A stretch of DNA of 41,815 nt from Paracandidimonas soli. Lineage in GTDB: Bacteria; Pseudomonadota; Gammaproteobacteria; Burkholderiales; Burkholderiaceae_B. The notes under the pieces were generated by a model, which did no database searches, had not been told where the DNA came from, and was given only the letters and a program-made list of their open reading frames with translations. Positions within the stretch are counted from its first letter, which is position 1. Each line of letters opens with the position of its first letter. Position numbers and translations under genes: made by a program. The stretch is from positions 1 through 41,815 of the forward strand of contig NZ_SMBX01000010.1 of assembly GCF_004342005.1 (NCBI RefSeq). The letters run 5' to 3'. This document shows positions 36,047 through 41,815 of the stretch, one piece after another.

Positions 36047-37443
36047 GCGGCATCTTCCGTACCGGACATATCGCCCGTCTCCTGGCCATGCTGCTACCGG
36101 CGGCGCCATCGGCGCTGTTCGGCGGATCGGGCGGCAAGAAGCCCACGAGGGACGACTTCGAGGCGGACGCCAACTGGGCCGTATCGCAGCAGCAGGCGCG
36201 CGGGTCGCGGCTGCTGCTGTGGATCTCGCTGCTGGTGGTAGCGTCGCTGCTGTTCTGGGCCTCGCGCGGCGAGATCGACGAGGTCGTGCGCGGCCAGGGC
36301 AAGGTCGTGCCTTCGCGCCAGGTCCAGGTGGTGCAAAGCCTGGATGGCGGCATCGTGGAAGAAATCCTGATCAGGGCCGGCGAGCATGTGGAGACCGGAC
36401 AGGTGTTGCTGCGCATCGATCCCACGCGCTATTCCTCTTCGCTGGGCGAGAACCGCGTCGAGATGCTGTCGCTGAAAGCCAAGGCTGCGCGGCTGGAGGC
36501 GCTGGCCAGTGGGGAAACCTTTCAGGCGCCTGAAGACGTACTGGCGGAAGCGCCGCACATCATCGAGATGGAGCGCCGCGTCTGGGAGGCGCGCACGCAG
36601 GAATTGTCGGCGACCTTGAGCATTGCGCGTGACCAGTACAACCAGCGCCAGCAGGAGCTGCGCGAAACCGAAGCCAACCGCGACCAGGCGGCATCCAGCT
36701 GCGGCCTGACCTCCCGGGAACTGAAGGTGACCCGCCCGCTGCTGGCCAGCGGCGCCGTATCCGAAGTCGACCTGCTGCGCCTGCAGCGCGACGTGGCGCG
36801 CTATTGCGGCGAGGCCAAGGCGGCCGGAGCGCAGATCGACCGTATCCGCTCCGCCATCCAGGAGGCCGAGAACAAGATCCAGGAGGCCGAGCTCAATGTG
36901 CGCAACCAGGCGCGCGTGGAGCTGTCGGAGACTCGCGCAAGGCTGGCCACGCTTGAGCAGGGCCAACTGGCCCTGGTGGACCGCGTCCGCCTGGCGGAAG
37001 TACGCTCGCCGGTGCGCGGCACCATCAAGACCCTGATGGCCAATACCGTGGGCGGCGTCGTGCAGCCCGGCAAGGACATCCTGGACATCGTACCCAGCGA
37101 CGACACATTGCTGCTGGAAGTGCAGATCAGTCCGCGCGATATCGGCTTCCTGCATCCGGACCAGAAGGCGGAGGTCAAGTTCACGGCCTACGACTTCGCC
37201 ATTTATGGCGGCCTGGAAGGCAAAGTGGAACAGATCGGCGTGGATACGATCACCGATGAGAAAGGCAATTCGTTCTATATCGTCAAGGTTCGTACCGAGC
37301 GCGCCTACGTGGGCAGCGACAAGCAGCCCATCATCCCGGGCATGGTGGCGGAAGTGCATATCCTGACAGGCAAGCGCACGCTGCTGCATTACCTGCTAAA
37401 GCCGGTGCTGCGCGCCAAGACGAATGCGTTGACAGAGCGGTAG
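36043..37443 (+). CDS. lapC: HlyD-family membrane fusion protein of the adhesin system (LapC-like)
   Basis: This 466-residue protein has a cytoplasmic N-terminal tail, one membrane helix (about residues 57-73), a lipoyl-like hairpin (VVPSRQVQVVQSLDGGIVEE), long coiled-coil helices (about 150-320) and the HlyD C-terminal block VRSPVRGTIKTLMANTVGGVVQPG, then PGMVAEVHILTGKRTLLHYL. It bridges LapB and LapE across the periplasm. The start overlaps the lapB stop (ATGA). A LuxR-type regulator gene follows 18 bases after its stop. Confidence 0.95.
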   Translation: MSGIFRTGHIARLLAMLLPAAPSALFGGSGGKKPTRDDFEADANWAVSQQQARGSRLLLWISLLVVASLLFWASRGEIDEVVRGQGKVVPSRQVQVVQSLDGGIVEEILIRAGEHVETGQVLLRIDPTRYSSSLGENRVEMLSLKAKAARLEALASGETFQAPEDVLAEAPHIIEMERRVWEARTQELSATLSIARDQYNQRQQELRETEANRDQAASSCGLTSRELKVTRPLLASGAVSEVDLLRLQRDVARYCGEAKAAGAQIDRIRSAIQEAENKIQEAELNVRNQARVELSETRARLATLEQGQLALVDRVRLAEVRSPVRGTIKTLMANTVGGVVQPGKDILDIVPSDDTLLLEVQISPRDIGFLHPDQKAEVKFTAYDFAIYGGLEGKVEQIGVDTITDEKGNSFYIVKVRTERAYVGSDKQPIIPGMVAEVHILTGKRTLLHYLLKPVLRAKTNALTER

Positions 37444-37461
37444 AGGATCGAGGTAAGAGAT

Positions 37462-38097
37462 ATGACGGCTCAGGCAGTTCATGTATTGCTCGTCACGCAT
37501 GACGACTTGCTCTGGCAGCATTGGGAGCAGCTCGATGCCGGCCAGTGGACGGCAGTGCGCGGACGCACGCTGGACGACCTGAAGCGCTGGCAGCACCAGG
37601 GCCGCAGGCTGGCCGTGCTGGATTCCGGTTTGCCGGACCTGCCCGGCTGGGGCGATAGCCAGACCTGGCAGCCTTTGCTGAAGGACGTGCGGCTGCTGGT
37701 GGCCAGCACCAGTCCTTCGGATGAGGAAGGCAAGCAGGCGCTGAGCCTGGGCGCCAGCGGCTATGCGCACGCCTATGCGCCGGCCGAGGCGCTTGGCCGC
37801 ATATTGACGCATGTCTCGGCGGGCGATATCTGGATGGGGCGCACGCTGGTAACCCGGCTGCTGCGGGAAATCGACAGCCGCCTGTCGCACCGGACGTCCA
37901 CCGATTGGGCCAACGGCCTGACGCAGCGCGAGGTGGAGGTGGCGCAGCGCGCCGCCATGGGAGATTCCAACCAGGCCATTGCCGATATGCTCGGCATCAC
38001 CGAGCGCACCGTGCGTGCGCATTTGTCCGCCGTATTCGACAAGCTCGGCGTGACGGATCGTTTGCTGCTTGCCCTGAAGGTGCATGGAATTCGCTGA
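37462..38097 (+). CDS. LuxR/NarL-type response regulator next to the lap operon
   Basis: The 211-residue protein has a receiver-like N-terminal domain in which the phosphoacceptor is probably Asp54 (LAVLDSGLPDLPGW), and a C-terminal LuxR helix-turn-helix (about 150-208: LTQREVEVAQRAAMGDSNQA, then ERTVRAHLSAVFDKLGVTDR). It probably controls transcription of the secretion system or adhesin. No histidine kinase is encoded in the window. The gene lies 18 bases after lapC with a GGTAAGAG ribosome site, probably in the same operon. A GC-rich hairpin at 38267-38283 may end this transcript. Confidence 0.9.
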   Translation: MTAQAVHVLLVTHDDLLWQHWEQLDAGQWTAVRGRTLDDLKRWQHQGRRLAVLDSGLPDLPGWGDSQTWQPLLKDVRLLVASTSPSDEEGKQALSLGASGYAHAYAPAEALGRILTHVSAGDIWMGRTLVTRLLREIDSRLSHRTSTDWANGLTQREVEVAQRAAMGDSNQAIADMLGITERTVRAHLSAVFDKLGVTDRLLLALKVHGIR

Positions 38098-38266
38098 TGC
38101 ACGCGGTGCAACAGAGGCTGGCGAGCACGACCCGGCTGTGCTTCCCGGGCATTCGGAGCACTGTTTGAGCGGTTGGTTTTTGCCGCATTTTTCAATAAGA
38201 ATTGTGGTTTTTTGTTGAATTTGACATATTTTCATTAATTTCAGACAACCTGGCGTCACGGACAAT

Positions 38267-38283
38267 GCCCGGGGCTGCCGGGC
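38267..38283 (+). terminator. GC-rich hairpin after the LuxR gene
   Basis: GCCCGG (38267-38272) pairs with CCGGGC (38278-38283) across a five-base loop and is followed by GGTTTTAT. It could be a weak terminator for the lap operon. The 38098-38266 stretch is AT-rich with a TTGACA (38221-38226) but no convincing -10. Confidence 0.45.
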
Positions 38284-38379
38284 GGTTTTATACTCCAATA
38301 AGTGATTAAGGGTTTTCCCTTGGATTGTTTGGAATCCAGGGCGGAAGATGCTGTGCAAGCATTCCGGGAGCGAAGGACG

Positions 38380-38546
38380 ATGGTATTGGATGTGGCAGTG
38401 GTTACCCAATTGAAGGGGCAGGCATGGATTCGTAATGAAGACGGATCCCTGAATGCTATTCGTGAGGGCATGCGCATACCTGCCGGTGTGGAAATCGTGA
38501 CGGAGCGAGGCGGCAACGTAACCCTGCAGCCCGATCATGGACAGCA
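38380..38546 (+). pseudogene. Truncated start of a second LapA-like adhesin gene
   Basis: The frame from ATG 38380 reads VAVVTQLKGQAWIRNEDGSL, then REGMRIPAGVEIVTERGGNV and TLQPD. It aligns with the retention module at the start of the giant adhesin at 40302 (IVTQLTGQAWVRGSDGSL, REGMRVPVNAEIVTGNSGSN). Similarity stops near 38540, where MurF-like coding sequence begins in another frame; the frame then runs meaninglessly to a stop at 38667. The two retention modules differ widely at DNA level, so this is an old paralogue or a replaced allele, not a fresh copy. Confidence 0.8.
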
Positions 38547-39050
38547 TTGCCGAACCTGGAGGCTTTCGCACCCATCAAAGGCCGGGGGCAGGTCTTGTCG
38601 CTGCGGCTTGGCGACCGGCATATCTCCGTCATTGACCAGGCATACAATGCCAACCCACTCTCCATGACGGCTGCTTTGGCGGCGTTGGAGCAGTCGGACA
38701 CACTTCCCGCGCACAGGGTCGTGGTGTTGGGAGACATGCTGGAGCTTGGTGAAAACGCCGCGGATTACCATGTCGCATTGAAAGATCCGGTGCTTCAGAC
38801 CTGCCCCGACCGCCTGTTGCTATGCGGCGAACTAATGCACGACTTGTGGCGCACACTGGAGCCTGAAATGGCCCGGGCGGGCATCAAGGGAAAATGGTTC
38901 GCTTCGGCAGCGGAGTTGAAGGCCGAACTGGATGCCTGGCTACAGGATGGCGACACGGTGTTGATCAAGAGCTCCAATTCCATCGGCTTTGAAAAAATCA
39001 TTGCTGGGTGGATGGAAGAGCATGTTCATACCGGTAAACACATGTGTTGA
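38547..39050 (+). pseudogene. C-terminal fragment of a MurF-like Mur ligase
   Basis: About 167 codons encode the last domain of a MurF-type ligase: FAPIKGRGQVLSLRL, ISVIDQAYNANPLSMTAALA, RVVVLGDMLELGENAADYH and TVLIKSSNSIGFEKII. These match the C-terminal domain marks (YNANPxSM, LGDMxELG). The N-terminal UDP-sugar and ATP-binding domains are missing, so it cannot be an active ligase. It is joined out of frame to the adhesin remnant, and no ribosome site or ATG fits. The sequence looks divergent from housekeeping MurF, so it may come from a Mur-ligase-like gene of another pathway. Confidence 0.8.
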
Positions 39051-39249
39051 AGTGCTGAGTCGGCGGGCGCCGAAAGATGCCTGATTATTGGTCTGGCAGG
39101 CGTGTGGGAGATCGTGAGTTTGCGGAGCCTGTTCGCGTGATTGCGTAGTTTTGCGTATGGACGAATGCATTCACTCGGTCGCGTTTTTCTTGTGACACAC
39201 CTACAGTCAGTACTCCTTGTTGCGTGGAGTATGGGCATGACGCCTTATC

Positions 39250-39277
39250 TTGACGTGAGTGTATCCCATTTTATACA
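39250..39277 (+). promoter_or_regulatory. Promoter and operator of the HigBA-like module
   Basis: TTGACG (39250-39255) and TATACA (39272-39277) are 16 bases apart. The inverted repeat TGTAT-N8-ATACA (39260-39277) covers the -10 and is a natural operator for the antitoxin. The predicted start falls within a few bases of the ATG at 39287, so the mRNA may be almost leaderless. A second inverted repeat, TACTCC-N9-GGAGTA, lies at 39211-39231. The rest of 39051-39249 shows nothing else recognisable. Confidence 0.55.
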
Positions 39278-39286
39278 ATTGATGGT

Positions 39287-39577
39287 ATGAAGACAATCCT
39301 TACCACCGAAATATTCGATGGGTGGTTTGTCGAGTTGCGCGACAAGATGGCCCAGAAGCGAATCCAGGCAAGAATCCGCCGAGCTGAATTTGGAAATCTT
39401 GGTGAATGCGAGCCCGTTGGAGAGGGTGTTTCGGAGATGAAAATCCACCACGGGCCGGGCTATCGTGTGTATTTCGCGCAGAGAGGCATGGACATCGTGA
39501 TCTTGCTGGCAGGTGGCGACAAATCTACTCAAAAGCAAGATATCAAAACCGCACTTGAAATCGCGCGAGGACTGTAA
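39287..39577 (+). CDS. HigB/RelE-superfamily (Gp49-like) toxin
   Basis: This 96-residue basic protein begins MKTILTTEIFDGWFVELRDK and includes the family blocks RRAEFGNLGECEPVGEGVSE, MKIHHGPGYRVYF and ILLAGGDKSTQKQDIKTALE. It belongs to the phage-derived Gp49-like/HigB killer family, whose members are ribosome-dependent mRNA endonucleases. It precedes its antitoxin gene by 11 bases, the toxin-first order usual for this family. It is complete and apparently functional. It lies between adhesin-gene debris and the intact adhesin, where it may stabilise the locus. Confidence 0.9.
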   Translation: MKTILTTEIFDGWFVELRDKMAQKRIQARIRRAEFGNLGECEPVGEGVSEMKIHHGPGYRVYFAQRGMDIVILLAGGDKSTQKQDIKTALEIARGL

Positions 39578-39588
39578 GAGAGGCCGCC

Positions 39589-39891
39589 ATGGGAAAAATC
39601 AAGCTACGCAAGTGGGATTCCGCTGAGTACCTCAAGACTGAAGAAGACATGGTGATGTATCTGCAAGCCTGCATGGATGAAGCAGGCGACGATTCCGCAT
39701 TTATTGCCGCTGCCCTGGGTGACATTGCTCGAGCCAAAGGCATGACCCAGCTTGCCAAGAAAACAGGGCTAGGCCGTGAAAGCCTGTACAAGGCTCTTTC
39801 AGGAGAAGGAAACCCCAGTTTCGGCACCATACTCAAGGTCATGCATGCTTTGGGTATCAAACTGCAGCCTCAAGCAGCCTCCCACACCTAA
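39589..39891 (+). CDS. HigA-like antitoxin (Xre-type helix-turn-helix)
   Basis: The 100-residue protein begins MGKIKLRKWDSAEYLKTEED and has a helix-turn-helix (about 54-92: MTQLAKKTGLGRESLYKALS, then PSFGTILKVMHALGIKL). It is the antidote of the toxin encoded just upstream and probably represses the pair from the inverted repeat at 39260-39277. The N-terminal part likely binds toxin. The ribosome site is modest (GAGAGG). Confidence 0.9.
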   Translation: MGKIKLRKWDSAEYLKTEEDMVMYLQACMDEAGDDSAFIAAALGDIARAKGMTQLAKKTGLGRESLYKALSGEGNPSFGTILKVMHALGIKLQPQAASHT

Positions 39892-39962
39892 GGCTCGCTC
39901 GGTTTCCATTCAGTGCGGCAAAAAACGTAACTACATATTTCGTTATTTGTAACGCCATGTAT

Positions 39963-40252
39963 TGTCAAGAATTGACAGTTTCCACGCTTGAACGTCTATT
40001 GATCATCGATTGCCCAAAGCGCTTGATTCCTGTCGCCATAAAAATAAAAACACTTCAAAAACAATTATTTGAATAGAGTTTCCAGGCGGGAATATCCCTG
40101 GTTCAGACTACACACGCCGGTTGCTCGCGCCGAAAACAGGAAAAATAAAAAAAATTCACCATCACACCTGTCGTCGACGCCAATATTCAAAAGTGTTTCC
40201 AAAACGTAATCTTCTGTTCATTGTGCGCCGATTTGTCTGAAAATTTTTCAGA
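39963..40252 (+). promoter_or_regulatory. Adhesin upstream region with three inverted repeats
   Basis: The 410-base gap before the adhesin is AT-rich and contains TGTCAA-GAA-TTGACA (39963-39977), TTCAAA-N8-TTTGAA (40054-40073) and the perfect TCTGAAAA-T-TTTTCAGA (40236-40252), 49 bases before the ATG. The first repeat includes a TTGACA that could be a -35, without a convincing -10. These are candidate binding sites for the LuxR-type or other regulators; the repeats are seen, their roles are not known. Confidence 0.4.
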
Positions 40253-40301
40253 TGACGGCATAACCCACTGAAGTCAAAGCGTATTTACGGAGATTCTTCT
40301 C

Positions 40302-41815
40302 ATGGCGACCGATACAGCAATTGTTACCCAACTGACTGGCCAGGCTTGGGTGCGTGGTTCCGATGGCAGCCTGACTCCCCTGCGCGAAGGCATGAGGGTG
40401 CCAGTCAACGCAGAAATCGTCACTGGCAACAGCGGCAGCAACGTGCAATTGCAAGTGGACGGCGCCGAGCCGTTCACCGTCGGCCAGAATCGCGAGTTCC
40501 TGCTGAGCGATGAAGTCTCCAATACGCAGCCCGACGCCACTGCCGCCGCCGCAACGCCCGGCCCGCAGTTCGACGCCCTGGTCGCCGCGCTGGATGCGGG
40601 AGATGATCCGTTTGCGGAAGTGGATCCGACAGCTGCGGTGCTGGGCGGCGGCGATTCCGGCGGCAGCAGCTTCACGCGCCTGATGAGCGTGGTGGAAACC
40701 ACGAACCCCCTGGGCCTGGAATATCCGCGCCCGGGCGCAGCCCCCGTTAATGACGTACGCTTCCCCGGCGGCGCCAGCGGCTCCGACGGCGACACGCCTC
40801 TTGTCCCTCCCGTGGCTGAAATCATCGTCAATGTGGGTACCGGTGACAATGCCGGCCGGGTCAGCGAGCGTGGCCTGTCCAGTCCTGCCGACGACAGTGA
40901 ATCCACCAGCGGTACCATCTGGGTTTCGGCCACTGACGGCATATCGACTGTCACCATCGGCGGCGTCACCTATCCGCTGAATGAGCTGGAAGGTAAGGAA
41001 ATCGACACAGGCAAGGGCAAGCTGATCGTGACCAAGGTCACGCCGAACCCCGATAGCACTTCTGCCGTCATTGAGTACACCTATACTCTGACCGACGCTC
41101 AGGAACACGACCGCGGCGCTGGCAACGATAACGAGATTACCGACGACATCCCTGTGTCTGTGCAGGGCGGGAACGGCAGCGAGGCCTCTGGCAAGATCAC
41201 CATCACCATTGTGGATGATGCGCCTGAAGCGCAGAATGACAATGCGACGCAAACCGAGGAGAACGCGCTCGTCACCATTGACGTTCTGGGTAACGACACC
41301 GAGGGCGCGGACGGCGTGGATCTGTCGACGGGCGTCAAACTGGTTGAGGGCACGCTCAGCGGCGCCGGCGATCTTGTCTACAACGGTGACGGCAGCTTCA
41401 CGTACACGCCGGCTCCCGGCGAAGAGGGCGAGGTCAGCTTCGAATACGAGATCACGGACGGTGATGGCGACACCAGCACCGCGACGGTCACCATCACCTT
41501 GCAGGCCGACTCGGAGCCGGTCGTCACGATCACCAATGTGCAGGGCGACGATGGCGTGGTGTGGGAGTCCGCACTTCCTGGCGGTTCGGGTGGCGGCGAC
41601 CTGACGGCGTCGGGCAAGATCAATGTTGCGACGGGCGGCGATACGCTGGCCAAGCTGGAGGTGCAGGACAAGGACGGCAACTGGGTTGACGTGACGGGCG
41701 GCGGCACGGTGGCCGGCGTGTACGGCACGCTGGTGGTGGATGCCGATGGCAACTGGACATACACGCTTGATGGCCGTGCGGCGCATGATGATGCCGCGGC
41801 AACGGGTGCGTCCGA
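40302..41815 (+). CDS. Giant LapA/BrtA-like type I secreted adhesin, N-terminal part (runs off the window)
   Basis: An open frame runs from ATG 40302 (GGAG at 40289-40292) to the window end, 504 codons without a stop. Residues 1-60 are a retention module (IVTQLTGQAWVRGSDGSL, PLREGMRVPVNAEIV). A linker follows with VDPTAAVLGG, where Ala111-Ala112 form the di-alanine site of the kind cut by the periplasmic protease LapG. After that come acidic, Ig-like repeats: AQNDNATQTEENALVTIDVL (about residue 310 on), GDGSFTYTPAPGEEGEVSFE, and VYGTLVVDADGNWTYTLDG (VCBS/cadherin-like). Such adhesins are exported by the LapBCE system encoded upstream and held at the surface by the uncleaved N-terminus while c-di-GMP is high. 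lapG and lapD are not in the window. Confidence 0.92.
   Translation, partial: MATDTAIVTQLTGQAWVRGSDGSLTPLREGMRVPVNAEIVTGNSGSNVQLQVDGAEPFTVGQNREFLLSDEVSNTQPDATAAAATPGPQFDALVAALDAGDDPFAEVDPTAAVLGGGDSGGSSFTRLMSVVETTNPLGLEYPRPGAAPVNDVRFPGGASGSDGDTPLVPPVAEIIVNVGTGDNAGRVSERGLSSPADDSESTSGTIWVSATDGISTVTIGGVTYPLNELEGKEIDTGKGKLIVTKVTPNPDSTSAVIEYTYTLTDAQEHDRGAGNDNEITDDIPVSVQGGNGSEASGKITITIVDDAPEAQNDNATQTEENALVTIDVLGNDTEGADGVDLSTGVKLVEGTLSGAGDLVYNGDGSFTYTPAPGEEGEVSFEYEITDGDGDTSTATVTITLQADSEPVVTITNVQGDDGVVWESALPGGSGGGDLTASGKINVATGGDTLAKLEVQDKDGNWVDVTGGGTVAGVYGTLVVDADGNWTYTLDGRAAHDDAAATGAS

Noticed and set aside
38302-38667. A 121-residue protein as an intact gene
   Set aside because: Only its middle part (from 38380 to about 38540) resembles an adhesin retention module; the rest is an out-of-frame reading of MurF-like DNA, so it is treated as debris.

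Overview
The window looks like chromosomal DNA from a GC-rich betaproteobacterium, most likely family Alcaligenaceae (Bordetella/Achromobacter/Kerstersia type). Evidence: ribosomal protein L3 begins with the N-terminus I associate with Bordetella, there is a Bug/TctC-type periplasmic binding protein, TonB receptors are abundant, and the type I secretion and adhesin locus is of the Lap/Brt kind. I cannot name a species. I recognised no tRNA, rRNA, CRISPR array or transposase.

Region 1 (1-15126) is the S10 ribosomal region, but it is split. The 3' end of tuf and rpsJ are followed by an intrinsic terminator. About 9.7 kb of other genes then separate rpsJ from rplC: an AbrB-type antitoxin with a Doc toxin, thiC behind a TPP riboswitch, a 39-residue membrane protein, a SAM methyltransferase behind a molybdate-box-like site, a Bug protein, and on the minus strand a regulatory-domain methyltransferase and a siderophore-type TonB receptor. 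The run rplC-rplD-rplW-rplB-rpsS-rplV-rpsC-rplP-rpmC-rpsQ then has its own promoter, a structured leader and a strong terminator.

Region 2 (15127-21736) starts with an AT-rich block, then an AraC regulator with a degenerate receiver domain, then an uptake operon: Tat-exported binding protein, FecCD-type permease, ATPase and TonB-dependent receptor. The operon promoter carries the same AT-rich box as the methyltransferase 12 kb away. The box resembles a ModE (molybdate) site, so the two loci may form one molybdenum/tungsten-responsive regulon including TonB-dependent uptake. The binding-protein gene is split by a 43-bp tandem duplication.

Region 3 (21771-31465, minus strand) is a fatty-acid degradation cluster: a TetR regulator with a PsrA-like operator, then fadE, thiolase, a fadB/fadJ-like bifunctional gene and a fadL porin, all tightly coupled. 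An acyl-CoA ligase gene follows behind a repeat-type terminator.

Region 4 (31656-41815) encodes a Lap-type adhesin secretion system: TolC-like LapE, a small conserved protein, LapB ABC transporter, LapC adaptor and a LuxR-type response regulator. A probable 225-nt structured leader ending in a terminator precedes lapE. Next come gene debris (the start of one adhesin gene joined out of frame to a MurF-like 3' end), a HigBA-like toxin-antitoxin pair, and the start of a giant adhesin with a retention module and a di-alanine LapG-type cleavage site. The adhesin runs off the window.
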